A stretch of 64,000 nt of DNA from Paralithodes platypus (lineage: Eukaryota > Arthropoda > Malacostraca > Decapoda > Lithodidae). The notes under the pieces are model-generated. The model saw only the letters and a program-made list of their open reading frames with translations. It ran no database searches and was not told the DNA's origin. Positions 20,806 to 32,588 of this stretch are shown piece by piece. The first letter of the stretch is position 1. Every line of letters starts with the position of its first letter. The translations under genes and the position numbers were made by a program. The DNA lies in assembly GCA_032716605.1 (NCBI GenBank), contig JAVRFV010002327.1, positions 357,260 to 421,259 on the forward strand, in the 5' to 3' direction.

Positions 20806-21890
20806 AGTTTGCTGGATTGCCCACTTTAGATAGAGATTAATTATATTGTCGACTTTTACTTTGCCAGAAACTAGTCCAATTCTATACAAAACTATCCAGC
20901 AATTTTAATATTACTTTAGTGAGCATTTACTCTTAATTTCATAGATTAATTTATAGTTTTAATTTTCCATTTTATATTTAGCGTGATTTCTATAGCGATT
21001 TCTATTAATAATTTTACAACAACAACAACTTTAATTTCAATTTGTTCCAGTTTTAGTTTGATTATTTTTAAAGTTTTAACATTAATTAACTATATATTTA
21101 TCTATACAGTATTATTACTTAGTTTATTAAGGGGAAGGAGGGGAGGGGGGAGCGGATCATTCTTAACCAACAGACTAATTTCAACAAGACGTTAATTTAC
21201 AACCAACAAATCCAACATAACATAAATATATCCTATCTAACTTCACGAACCTTATTGAACACAAGCGATGTGTGTGGAGAGTTGAAGTAGAGGATTGAAG
21301 ATAGACGATTGGAGATCCTAACGACGTTAATCTTCAGACGTTTAGCTTGAAATAATCTTGAGACGTTGGGAAGCTCTTGGTCGGCTGTACGCTCCTCGTG
21401 CTGTAAAGCGTAGACAAAAGTTAGTGGATTCCATGCTATACAGATGTGGATATACATGCATCAAATTTTAAGACCGAATGCTCCATACATACGAGCAGTT
21501 TCAGGCTCTTGTCCTAATGGCGGCGTTCCAGGCAACCCTGTTAAGGGCTGCTCCACTTTTCAATTTTTTTGGATTTGAGATCGGCACGTATAGTCTGATC
21601 ACAACTTTGTTTTAAAATAATAATTTCCTATCAATTTAAATGCATGTTTTTCACTTATTTTGTTTAGGGAATTTCGATAATTATTAATTTTAAAGAGTTA
21701 AAATTAACAGATAGCTCAAAAGTTACCGTTCAAATTAAAGGAAAAAAATTCCTACCCAAAGCTTTTACCTACAGTATACTCTAAAATAATGATTTTCATT
21801 AAAAGTGACTTAATTCTTTACCATCAACATCTATAGCTCCAAAACAATAAGTCAAATTATACCGGTAGCTATAATAACCTATTATTATGT
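20806..21890. other. No supported gene
   Basis: AT-rich sequence. A decayed Penelope-like 3' end is possible at about 20985-21090 (ATAGCGATTT, TGTTCCAGTTTTAGTTTG). Nothing else is recognised. Confidence 0.35.
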
Positions 21891-22080
21891 TCTCTCCACC
21901 AACCAACTCTACTCCTAAAATCGGTGATGGGCTGCTCTATCAGAGTGAGAACTGAGCGATCTCTGCCATACCCATAGCTTACTCTGACTGTTCCTTTTAT
22001 TTATATATTTTCTAGATCTCAAGTGACTGCGTCTCTTCCGTGGATCCCAATCTACCAAAATTGGAAGCCAAAGCGTCACA

Positions 22081-22308
22081 TTTTTCCTTTGCCCCTCAAC
22101 TTTCTCTTCATAATTGCTGAGGGGCACAGAGCCCTGGGTGGGGCTTTGGTTTCCTGGGCGTTTCCGCACCCTCCTCGGCTCCCAGCCATTGAGTGGCTTC
22201 GGTCACCCAGGCTTTATTGTGATCGGCAGGGCGGTTCTGTGGGGGCGCTCGGTTATGGCCTTGGCCTTGCTCGGGGCCGTTCGGCCAGGCAGCTTGGGGA
22301 ACAACAAC
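22081..22308 (+). repeat. Interspersed repeat with (AAC)n tail, copy 1
   Basis: It starts TTTTTCCTTTGCCCCTCAAC and ends GGCCAGGCAGCTTGGGGAAC followed by AAC units. It is about 85-90% similar by eye to 48795-49034. The A/C-rich simple tail suggests a SINE or other retroposon. I did not find a tRNA-type promoter in it. Confidence 0.6.
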
Positions 22309-22827
22309 TCCTAAAATCGATTAATGAAATTAACAGACACATACCGGATTCCAAACAACTATGCAGAACATCTTGAACATTAACATCTATAATTATAGGC
22401 TACTATTTGGAAACCATCAGCCAGGGAAGGGGTACAAATTTAAAGCTCATTATTTTGCTCTAGCCCTTTTTGAATTACAGACAATACAACTCTCAATAAA
22501 ACTAAAATAATTATAGAATAGATAGAAGGGGAATGGTACAGTAACTAGATAGATAAAACAATTTCTATCCTACCTATAATAAACAGGGTACCGGTATACA
22601 TTACTATTATTATAAAACACTAAATACTATCTACTCAACTCTTATGTAAAAAAAAAAAAAAAAAAAAAACCCAACTTTAGAATTTAGACTTTTCTCTCAT
22701 GAATAGCCCCATTACTTAGGCAATTTTAAGACCTTTTACCCCATAGTCAATATGAAGACTCATTGTGCCATTTAGCCAGCTTCCCTGTCGGCCAATAGGG
22801 ACTTTTAGGGGGAACCGGCCACATATA
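22309..22827. other. No supported gene
   Basis: AT-rich sequence with a poly(A) run of about 20 bases at 22650-22670 and a TTTGGAAACCATCAGCCAGGG phrase resembling those near 5657 and 7860. Confidence 0.35.
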
Positions 22828-23529
22828 CAGTCGGTTCCCCGTACCGCGCCTTACTGGTACCGACTGCGGTCCGCGGATACTTGAAAACGCCGATACGTGG
22901 AGTGTATTTAACATAGGTTTCAATGGGAAATAGGCTTAGCTCGTACCTGACCCGGCCATCTTGGACCCTCAAACCATTATTTTGACCTACATATTATTTG
23001 AGGAGAATACTTATTAATACATATTATGAAGAGATAACTTACCACACAAACTTTATTTGACATCAGTCATTAGGCCTAGGCTAGCCTTACGCATCGCCAT
23101 AATTTGCCTGCTTTCGTCCGACAGCGTCGGTACGCTTGCTCTCTGTTTTGATGGTCCCGGGCATTTATTTCCATCATGATTACCATCAGGCCCACTGTCC
23201 CTATCACTGAATGCTCTAAAGGCCCTAATAAATGAGAGAGATAAGAGGTTCGTGCAGAAAAAAGCTTGTAAACATGTGGTTTTCAACTTTTCCAACACTG
23301 ATTTGTGAACTGCTGCCTCAGCTGGGACGCTGTGTTGACTTCACGCAAGAATGCAAGATGGACAACCAAAGCAAAAATCGGAATGCGCACCGACCCGCCC
23401 GATTCAAATCCGTGAATAGCTGGTATTTTGCAGTTTTTTTGCGCGGATGACAAGTAATGGGATATTTAAAGGTGTCCGTGGATAAGCAGCATCGCGAATG
23501 TATGGAGCGCGGATACGGGGAACTGACTG
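22828..23529. mobile_element. Tigger/pogo-like MITE, 702 bp, TA target duplication
   Basis: The ends are CAGTCGGTTCCCCGTACCGC on the left and, inverted, CAGTCAGTTCCCCGTATCCG on the right, bounded by TA at 22826-22827 and 23530-23531. CAGT-type termini with CCCCGTA-CGCG and TA duplication fit the Tigger branch of Tc1/mariner. No DDE transposase frame is present inside, so the element is non-autonomous. Confidence 0.7.
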
Positions 23530-23634
23530 TACTGTACATAGAAACAATTAAAACTTTTTTGCTTTTTTTTTTGTTAGAGTCTTAGGGTGTATTTTTAAGT
23601 TTCAAGGTCTAGGGAGCAAACTATATATATTTTC

Positions 23635-23856
23635 TTAACCCTCTCCGACATGCGACGCGATTTTGAGCCTATTAGGGATACTTTAAAGCCTTTATTACCA
23701 TCAAGGGTATTTATAAACCTTTAGTTTAGTTACTTCAACCTCTGCAGTTGTCTTTGAGTTAGCTGTGAGCAGAAAATTAATTTTAGAGAGGTAATTATAA
23801 GAGCTATTTCTCATTGCTAATCTGGCAACCTCTGCATCATGAGTCTCAAGGGGTAA
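23635..23856 (+). mobile_element. Short TTAA-type non-autonomous element, copy 2 (222 bp)
   Basis: TTAA followed by CCCTCTCCGACATGCGACGC opens the element. It closes with CATCATGAGTCTCAAGGGG and TAA. The inverted end reads CCCCTTGAGACTCATGATGC, an imperfect inverted match to the start. It is collinear with 19588-19790. Confidence 0.55.
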
Positions 23857-23912
23857 TCAACATTTAAAACTACGATTACACCAAATATTAATCAAACTTT
23901 AATACTCAACCA

Positions 23913-25266
23913 CACACGTGAACAAGGAGAAGAGACTCAGGCCCTGTTCCGAAACATATTGCCAGATGTAAAGATCCTTCAGGAGCACCAGCAAACCCTA
24001 TTAGGTTCCCCACTAACTCTGGCAGCAATCCCACCAGCACTTCAAGTTAAAAAGGAGGAGCTTCAACGTCTCGTGAGTCGCCTGATACACATCGATGCCC
24101 ACTCAGCTCTGGCCCTGCTCAAGAACTGTTTCTCCATCCCAAAACTCCAATACCTCCTGCGCACATCGATGACTTACACGAACAATGGCGGCCTCCAAGA
24201 ATTAGACAGCATAATCCGAGAAGCAGTGACCAGCATCACCAACGTGGAATTTAAAGAACGGGCCTGGACACAAGCCACCCTTCCTGTCCGCCTCGGGGGC
24301 TTGGGCATACGGAGAGCCTCGGATATTGCCTCCCCAGCCTTTATCTCTTCCCTCATCGCGACCAACGACCTCGTATTGTCCATCCTTTATTCTAAACCCG
24401 GAATGACACTTAATGGGGACGTAACAGCAGCGATTAACACCTGGAAGGGAAGTACAGGAGTAGAGGAGGAGCCTCAGGGTACCTCCAGGAGCAAGCAGAA
24501 AGCGTGGGATACCATCTCGGCGAAGAAAACTCAAGAAAATCTCCTAACCAATGCAGACCAGGTTGCAAAAGCACGCCTCCAGGCAGCCGCCCGTTCGGAG
24601 AGTGGCTTGTGGTTACACGCCATCCCCATCCCACCTCTTGGAACTCACTTGGATGCTGAAGCGCTCCGGGTCGCCATCGCGCTCAGAGTGGGTGCGGCAG
24701 TTTGTCACCCACACACTTGCAAGTGTGATGGGAGGATGGATGCTCAAGGTCACCATGCCTTGTCATGTAATTACAACGCAGGCCGCCTGCCAAGACACTC
24801 TGCACTAAATAATGTCATAAAACGGGCCCTGCAGAGTGCTAACTGTGCATCAATCCTCGAACCACATGGACTTCACAGAGAAGACGGCAAACGGCCAGAT
24901 GGGATGACCACTTTCCCTTACAAGAATGTCCGGTGCCTCGTGTGGGATGCCACATGTGTTGACACTTTCTCCACAACCAACGCCGCCAGAAACGCCGACG
25001 AAGCAGGTGAAGCCGCCCGGATAGCAGAAAATAAAAAGCGAGAAAAATATCAAGCCATCGCCAGAATTCATCAGTTCGAGCCCCTGGCATTCGAAACTTC
25101 AGGAGTCTTCGGCCCCACCACCCTTAAGATGGTGAATGAAATAGGCCGTAAAATCAGAGAAGTTTCAGGAGAACCCCGGGAAACCCTCTGGCTCAAGCAA
25201 AGACTAGGGATGGCTATCCTCCGGGGCAATGCCACCAGTGTCATGAGCTCAGTTCGACAGGACTGA
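23913..25266 (+). pseudogene. LINE fragment: RT C-terminus plus restriction-like endonuclease
   Basis: One open frame (435 codons from 23959, open slightly further upstream, ending at a TGA at 25264-25266) lacks an RT catalytic box, so it begins downstream of it. The first 150 residues carry LLGSPLTLAAIP and LPVRLGGLGIRRASD, typical of the post-RT segment. A Cys/His knuckle follows: C249, C254, C256, H265/H266 and C270. Then comes a PD-(D/E)XK-like block with R312-P313-D314 and, 15 residues on, D330 in LVWDATCVDTF. The knuckle followed by RPD is the signature of the restriction-like endonuclease of R2/NeSL/CRE-group LINEs. The C-terminus WLKQRLGMAILRGNATSVM is a widespread invertebrate form. 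The copy is 5'-truncated, but the surviving frame is undisturbed. Confidence 0.8.
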
Positions 25267-25757
25267 GTCATGCCACTGCGTGAGGCCCCGGCAGGAGTGG
25301 TGTATCCGTAGTCTTTCCACAGTAGGGTAAAACAAAACATAAACCTTATTTGTATGTAACATGTGTGATGCACATTAATAAAAGGGGATGTGTCGGATGG
25401 TTGAAAGCCACAGTTGCTCGCGCGTTTGGGGCTAGCAACACGTATTATGAAAAACATGCATCCTCCTTCATTCACTGTCCCCCCCCTTCACTCACTCAAC
25501 CCCACAATTTGCCGGAGGATAACAGGTTTTTCACAATACGTAGACGGAGGTCTTTTTTAAATATAATACTTTTACTTTCACTGAAACTTTCTATTTTACA
25601 TTAAACTAACAACTCCATTTACAATACAGTTTGTACAGTTGCCCAAATAACTTCTGGTCCTATGTGATCTTATACATTGAAATTTTATGTGCACATTCAG
25701 ATTTATTATGCAGTACTGTACAGTACTTAACTCTGAAAATTACTCAACTCTTTATTC
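25267..25757. other. LINE 3' UTR and unassigned sequence
   Basis: The first 200 bases, GC-moderate with GCCACTGCGTGAGGCCCCGG at about 25271, are probably the 3' UTR of the preceding LINE. An AATAAA lies at about 25377. The rest is unrecognised. Confidence 0.4.
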
Positions 25758-25848
25758 ATATTTTTTCACCAACCAACTTGTGGCACTCCAAGGATTCGAA
25801 CCTAGGATGCCCTCACCAAAATTCTGCGTATTTATGCTATAAAGATGA
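25758..25848 (-). repeat. tRNA-derived SINE, copy d
   Basis: The minus strand has GGTTCGAATCCTTGGAGTGC and the terminal TTGGTTGGTGAAAAAAT. The middle of the tail is deleted. It lies immediately upstream of the RTE copy. Confidence 0.55.
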
Positions 25849-25869
25849 ATAGTAAACTGATAATTTCTT

Positions 25870-28835
25870 TAATAATTCACTCCAGCACCAAACGTGCCTT
25901 CTGCGTGTCGTAAGAGGCGACTAAAGAGGTTGGGTCGGTGGGCTTGCGACCCCCACCCGGAAAAAATATCGAAGCAAGGAAAAACGAACGAACAGCCTCG
26001 GATGCGGACGGAACCAACGTTGACGAACCACGACCGACTAAGGACATGCCTTCGGACATTCTGAGAATGGCTACGTGGAATGTTAGTGGCATGAATGATG
26101 GCACAAAAGAGAGAGAGGTTCTGGAAGTGTTAGTGAATGCCAGGCTGGATGTATGTGGAATGACAGAGACCAAATGGAAAGGTTCAGATGTGAGAGAGTG
26201 GGAGTGTGGAATGGGTGTGTGTGCTGGAGTGAGTGAAGGAACAGCAAGAGAAGGTGCATGTTTGTTTGTAAGTAGCAAATGGAAGGAATGTGTAGGAGAG
26301 TATGGGTCTGTGGGTTCAAGGATTGTGTGGGTGAGAATGAAAGTAGGAATACAAACGTGGGTGATTGTATGCGTGTATGCCCCGACAGAGGATATACTTG
26401 AAAGAAAGAAAGAGGAGTTCTGGTTGAATGTGGAGGCGTGCCTGGAGAAGTTTGACAAGAACGAAAGAATATTTCTGATTGGGGATATGAATGGTAAGGT
26501 GGGTGATAGGAAAGTTGAGGGAGTGGTGGGAGGGTGGGGGGTACCATCAGAGGTGAATGGAAATGGTAGTGCACTTGTGGACGTATGTGTGGGGAGGAGG
26601 GCTGTGGATAGCCAACACCTTCTTCCGACACAGAATGATCCACAGGTACACGTGGAAACGGATGTTGACGATGAAGGATAAGACAGTGGTGGAACGAAAG
26701 TCATTGATTGATTATGTATGTGTGGATGAACGAATGAAGAAATCTGTGATGGATGCTAGGGTGTATAGGGGTATTGGAGGGGGTCTGTCTGATCATTATG
26801 TAGTGGTAGCTAAGGTTAGGATACAAAAGAAGTGGGTGAGGAGAGCGGGAGGGAGGCGAGAGGAGGGTGGAATGGTGAGGAGGGTGGAGAGGTTGCAGGA
26901 GGAGGAAATCAGGGAGGAGTACAGGAGAGCAGTGGAAAGACGACTAGGTGGGTTCGACCTGGAAGTTATGGAGGAAGTGGAGGAGATGAGCAAGGTGTTT
27001 AAGGATGAGATCTGTGCAGCATGTGAGGAGGTGTGTGGAGTGAGGAGAAGAGGGAGGGGAGTGAAAGGTACAGCATGGTGGACAGAAGAGGTACGAATAG
27101 CTGTGGAAGAAAAGAAGAAAGCATATAGAGAGTGGTTGGGTAGCAGAGGGAATGAAGATTCCGAGAGACAGAAACGAGCGAGGTACGTGGAGAGTAAGAG
27201 GGTGGTGAAGAGAGTAGTGAAGGAAAGTAAGAGAAGAGTAGATGAGGAATTTGGAAGGAATCTGAGTGTAAAATGGAGGGAGAGTAAGAAACTGTTCTGG
27301 AAAGAAGTCAAGAAAGTTAGGGAAGGTAGCAAGGGAAACAGTAAGGGTGTGAAAGATAAGAATGGGAGAATGCTAGCCGAGAAGCAGAGAGAGTCGAAAG
27401 ATGGAGGGAGTACTTCAGTGAGTTGCTAAATGAAAGGAATGAAGAGCCAGCAAACATAGCTGGATATGGTATGGGAGGGAGAAGAAGAGAAGTAGTGGAG
27501 GAGGAGGTGGGGATCAGGAGGTCAGAAGTGTGGGAAGCCATGAAAAGAGTAAAGTTGGGGAAAGCACCAGGAACAGATGGAGTGTGTGGGGAAATGTTGA
27601 GGTATGGTGGTGAGATAGTGATAGAATGGGTATGGAAAATGTGCAAACTAGCATGGGAGAAGGGGAGTGCACCCGATGACTGGAAGACTGGCATAATAGT
27701 CCCCCTATATAAGGGCAAAGGGGAAAGAGGAGTGTGTGGTAACCACATAGGAATATGTCTTCTAAGCGTAGTAGGGAAGGTATACAGTAGGGTAGTGATT
27801 GAGAGAGTGAGAGTGAGAACGGAGAAATGGATAGGCGACGAGCAGGGAGGTTTTAGGAAGGGAAGAGGATGTGTAGATCAGATTTTTACCCTGAATTGTG
27901 TTGTGGAGAAGTATCTGGAGAAGAAACAAAAGGTGTATGTTGCCTTTATGGACTTGGAGAAGGCCTATGACAGAGTGGATTTGAGAAGGTTTGTGGAAAG
28001 TACTTAGAATATACGGAGTAGAGGGCAAGTTGCTGAAAGCAGTGAAGAGCATGTATGAGGGTGCAAAGGCGGCAGTACGTGTGGAGAGTGAGCAGAGTGA
28101 GTTCTTTGACCTGAATGTTGGTTTGAAACAGGGGTGTGTGATGTCCCCGTGGTTGTTTACTGTATATATGGATGGAGTTATGAAAGAAATACTATCAAGA
28201 GCAGTGGATGTTGGTGTATCGCTGAAAAGGGAGGGAATTGAGTGGAAGCTACCTATACTGCTGTTTGCGGATGATACAGTTCTGATGAGTGATAATGAAT
28301 GGGAGTTGCAGGGTCTGGTAAATGAGTTTGGAACAGTGTGCGAAAAACGGAATTTGAAGGTAAATACGGGGAAGAGCAAGGTTATGGTCTTCGAAAGGGG
28401 TGAAGTCACAGAGTGTGAGGTGAAGCTGAACGGTCAGGCTATGGAGATCGTCAACTCTTTTAAGTATCTGGGCAGTGTGTTGAGTAAAGATGGGACTATG
28501 GATGAAGAGGTGCGGGAGAGGGTACAACAGGGGAAGAGGGTTGTAGGAACGCTAAAAGCAGTAACAAGAAATAGGGTGGTCAGTATGGAAGTGAAGAAGT
28601 CCTTGCATGACAGTGTGGTAATCCCGACACTGACTTACGGAAGCGAAGCATGGACGTTGGTTGAGAGACTCAGACCAAGAGTGAGAGCAGTGGAAATGAA
28701 TTACTTAAGGAGTGCGTGCGGAGTTACATGGAGGGATAGACAGACTAATGAGGAAGTAAGAAGGAGGTGTGGTGTGGAGGTAGATGTGCTGGAAAGTGTG
28801 AAAAGGAACAACTTGAGATGGTTCGGCCATATGGA
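25870..28835 (+). pseudogene. RTE-like LINE: APE endonuclease and RT, three frameshifts
   Basis: A nearly full-length RTE-type non-LTR retrotransposon. A 5' leader (CTTCTGCGTGTCGTAAGAGG) precedes the APE-type endonuclease, which starts at MATWNVSGMNDGTKERE (about 26068). It continues with the metal-binding E of GMTETKWKG, the IGDMNGKVGD core, and SLIDYVCVDERM and SDHYVV near 26700-26800. The RT follows: GKAPGTDGV, IVPLYKGKGE, DEQGGFRKGRGC, FMDLEKAYDRV, GVMSPWLF-type block, LLFADDTVLMSD (catalytic, about 28258) and FKYLGSVLSKDG. The frame changes near 26590, 27410 and 28000, and the coding similarity stops at GHMEW (about 28835). About 70 C-terminal codons and the 3' UTR, which survive at 13402-14130, are missing. 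Frames after 28835 are chance read-through. Confidence 0.88.
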
Positions 28836-30057
28836 GTGGCTCCACGCTTATATACCCACTAGTGTGTGTGAAGGTTATAAGGTGCACATCGATACTTGTA
28901 CGTGGACAGGTGCTTCTATTTTAACTTCTGCCATGGAGTCTGCCGGCTCTGGAATCTCTCAACTCAGGAATAACACAAGGGCAGAGCTAGAGGTTAACTT
29001 CAGGGGGTTGGCCACTGGTTGGTGTCTATCTTTCAACTGATTTTACTGGGGGCTGGAGCTGTGTTTATAGGCTCGGTTCTGGACCCTGTAGGCCATAGGG
29101 ATCTCGAGTCTTATGGAATTATTTGAGCTCTCAATAGATATGGGGACTATGTAAGGTGGTGATTACTGTTGTGGCACATGGCTATAGGAAGCCTTCATAT
29201 TGTGATATAACTGAGCCTTAGTAAGAGGTACTATTTTGGCTATACTGGAAGTATTTAGGGGAGGGAGACTGGATCTACTTTGTGGGGAGGACTGGGACAG
29301 CTGTGATAGGGGCGTCTCTCTTATATGGTTCAGTCGTCATTCTATGGTATAGCTGAGGTGCTAATTTGATTATCCGAGTATGCAAGAAAAGTGAATGGGT
29401 TATTGTGAGTAAATAGAAGTTAGTAAGGGGGTTAGACATGCATGGTTAGTTCATTGATAGGAAGAATTCCTGTGCTACCTGGCAATGACCCGGAAGTCAA
29501 AACAGGGGTCAGGTATACCTCCGCAGGGGTGGGGGTCTCCCTCCTCGGGTGGGTAAAAAAGGGGGCTGGGTGCCCTTTCTCTGGAATGGTCGTCCGGCGG
29601 CTGTGGCTAGGGCTTGCCATATCACCAGTGTTTGTAATAACCCTCTGTGTATGAGACAGATGTGGGTGTCCTTAATACCAAAACCGAAGGTGCCTTGGCT
29701 AGCTGGTTTTAATCGGTTGGTTGTTAATTGTATGGTTTTACTGGATGTGGTGGAGACTGGGTTGCTAACTCTGCCACATTTATCTGGAAGTATGGCAATA
29801 GAAGTTAGATACTGGCGAGGCGGCTAGCCTCGCACCGACGACCATTGGGTGCAGGGTTGTGAATGGGTTGTAAGAGAATAGATGGCATGTGTAATGCCCT
29901 CGAAAATGTCCCGCAACCCCAATAATGTACTACCCGAGTTGACGTCAGGTATAGCGTAAAATAGTCGTGGATGGTAAGTCCAATAAACTCATCACGTGAA
30001 AACACCACGAGACTATCACCTGGTTCTTAAAAATCGGACTAAGGTTGCTATACTTTT
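28836..30057. other. Unassigned sequence following the RTE break
   Basis: Moderately GC-rich and G-rich on the plus strand, unlike the AT-rich flanks. No recognisable coding region, terminal repeat or tail was found. A TGACGTCA palindrome occurs at about 29939. It may be part of an unrecognised element that replaced the RTE 3' end. Confidence 0.35.
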
Positions 30058-30345
30058 AGTACGTCCGTGGTAGTACAGTGGGTTAGTGCGCGGGCCTGGT
30101 GGTGATGGTTGAGTCACTAACCAGGGTTCGAACCCCACCCAAGGCATCTCAAAACCTGTGGGTTTTTAGGAGGGTTAAATTCCCTTCAGAGGTTCATGCC
30201 CCGCGCCAGGTACCAGGAAAGGTTGATCCTAAAGTGAGCCTGGGGATATTTCTGTCCAGAAAAACCTAGCATTTCAGCATGCAAGGGGTTAGTAAAGTTC
30301 TAATGTTGTTCCGGCCTACTAAGGGAAGATAGGCTGGATAGGAGT
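30058..30345 (+). repeat. tRNA-derived SINE (plus strand)
   Basis: The head contains an A-box-like TGGTAGTACAGTGGGTTAGTG and, about 50 bases on, a B-box GGGTTCGAACCCC. Arms resemble a tRNA with a long variable region (GGTGGTGATGGTTGAGTCAC). A tRNA-unrelated body follows with GAGGGTTAAATTCCCTTCAG, ATGCCCCGCGCCAGGTACCA and GTTGATCCTAAAGTGAGCCT. The stems do not form a full cloverleaf, so it is a SINE, not a tRNA gene. The 3' end is not certain. Confidence 0.65.
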
Positions 30346-32588
30346 ATATATATAAAAGGTTGGAGAGCGTTAGCAACGGAAAAATCAAGGATCTTCAAGA
30401 GGTATGAGGGAGAGGCTAGGTCGGACAAGAGTGGAGGAGCGCGGGGTGTTAATGAGAGTGGGGGAGTTCAGGGGGGCTACGTGGAAATTTGACCCTAAGG
30501 TCTCTGGGCGTGGGGGTGGCATTAGGCTACAGTTGATATTGGAGTTTGAAAGGACAGTAAAATTACGTTAGCCAAATGCTACCGGGGGATGCAACTATGG
30601 GGTGGTATATGAGTCTGGAAAAGATAGAATCATGTGGACTGTGGGGCTGTGGGGGCAGAAGGAGGTTAACTGTAGGTGTGTGCTTGACTGTGGATAAAGT
30701 AGGGAAAAACATGGTGTATTATTACTCGTCAATACGAGGGGTTATGGACACTATTAGTTGGCACGAGTTTTTGTACGTCTAGTTGTCCCTGGGAACTGCG
30801 TTTTCTATGAACTATAGACCAAAGAAAAACGGCAGTTCCTAGGGGTACTTCGTTATTGTTTCGAGGTACTATGATAGACACTGGTAACAAAGGTTATCTA
30901 TACAATCTCTGGTTGGGGTAAGAATTGGAGTTACAGCATGGTGGCTAACATCTGTAGTCATGGCTGTCTAGGTCTTACGGGGGCAATGGTTCTATATCAC
31001 TGGTGTACCCGTGGGTATCTTAACCTCTCATGAATTTTGACAAGGGGTTTTTAACCTCTACTTCTCGGATGGAAGAACGTACATAGATATATGGCTGTCT
31101 GATTGGTTGGCATTGGCTCAACCTAGGGACAGGGCATGGGTGTTTTTAATATGAATGTATATATTCCTGTTCATCATCATGTAGGTAGAGTCGGGCGGGT
31201 AAGAGGTGTAAGACACGAAGCAAATTGGCGTAGTGTGGACTGTGGATACGAAGGAGGTGAGTGGAAGACGTATAACAATTGTGGAAAAGTAAATGGAAAA
31301 GATGAACACAATGACGGATAAAGATACTTAACCTAAGGATTGAATACATAGATTTATGGGGGCGATTGGTCTTCAGAAACTTAGTCTGGCAAGACAAGGT
31401 ATGTTAGGGTATGTTGATATTAATATCTTAAACTTAGGGACAGAGCATGGGTGTATGAACTTTAAGGTGTATTTATGTTCGTCATCATGTAGATAGAGGT
31501 GTAGGACACGAGGGGTAGTGTATGTGAGGTGTGGAAAACGGTAAGTTTAGAAGGGGTAGGTAGGTGTGGTTTGGAGCTGCTTAGCCCTGCGGGCTTGGGC
31601 CTGTCTGAATTGGTTGGCTCGGTCAGCTGGTCCTTTCTTTCGGGTGTTTCTGTGTGGTGTTCGCTCGTGGCTTCTGTGGTGGGCTTCTCGTTCTGGGGCA
31701 TTTTAATCATTGTGCTATTCTGCATCATAACTTTCAAACGCTCATTATGACATCTTATTTAACATTGAATTCCTTAAAAAAGTGCGCTTTTACTTATGGT
31801 ACATACCCTTCATATGCAGCACCACATAATCATTAGGAGATTATCGGAAAAAATACACTAATTTAACCTAATCAAACAAAATAACCTAAAGGGGACGGGA
31901 GTACCTACTAATGATACGATAATTGGTTAGGTTGTCATGGTTTGTGTTATGCCCTGTTTCTCTACAGGTTTAACTTGGGTAATGTGAGTTCTAAATTGAC
32001 TGGGTATATAAGGCTGCATGCACAATACAAGATATGAGGAATAGAGAACACAAAGAAACACATGGTAGCAAGTTATATGATCACGTTTATTGATATACCA
32101 CTGCAGAATACTTGTGTAAGACAATACAATAGAATTGAACAACACTAGCATAAGTGGATCTGGATGGAGCCTAGTCTCCCACTTCCAACGTTCAGGTATT
32201 AATCTTCTGATCACTGGCTTCGATTCCACAGGTTTATATACCGAAGATCATCAATGTTACTTATAGATTCATATTCACTGTTAGATTATTTATTGGTAGC
32301 TCTGGTGCACAAGTAGTAGTTCACAGACTAGATTAGACACGCGTATTTTAGAGCACGGGAAATTCTAGTAACCTCAGGGGGTACTGATCTAAGTTTTATA
32401 TCCTTGTTTCAGAAATACATAGAACGCAAATCAGTGGGCGAACGTTAGATATCACTAGAGTTTTAATATCTGAATAAGGTAATTACGAGAGTCAAGGTCG
32501 CCTGTTAATTAAAGAGCACTGATCGCTTAGTACGTCCCAAATGGAATGGTTAAGTATGAATTACACTGGGCAAGGTCTTAGCCACTTC
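30346..32588. other. Unassigned sequence with an internal diverged duplication
   Basis: About 31125-31260 and 31437-31545 share, in order, GGGCATGGGTGT/AGAGCATGGGTGT, TTCATCATCATGTAGGTAGA and GTGTAAGACACGA-like words, so a unit of about 310 bases was duplicated. A TATA-like GGGTATATAAGG lies at 31999, with no gene attached. Open frames here show no domains. Confidence 0.4.

Noticed and set aside
24174..25475. Minus-strand frames opposite the RLE-type LINE
   Set aside because: Shadows of the 435-codon plus-strand frame, which has recognisable motifs.
25877..28527. Large minus-strand frames opposite the RTE element
   Set aside because: They are shadows of the purine-rich RTE coding strand, rich in Ser, Pro and Leu, with no domain. 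Plus-strand motifs explain the region.
28836..29040. C-terminal extension of the RTE reverse transcriptase
   Set aside because: Family similarity stops at GHMEW. The remaining residues do not resemble the RTE C-terminus seen at 13402-13737.
30058..30146. tRNA gene with A and B boxes
   Set aside because: Acceptor ends do not pair, and a SINE-like body follows directly.
31990..32230. LTR with TATA box and polyadenylation signal
   Set aside because: TATATAAGG and a minus-strand AATAAA are present, but no second LTR, primer-binding site or gag-pol sequence was found.
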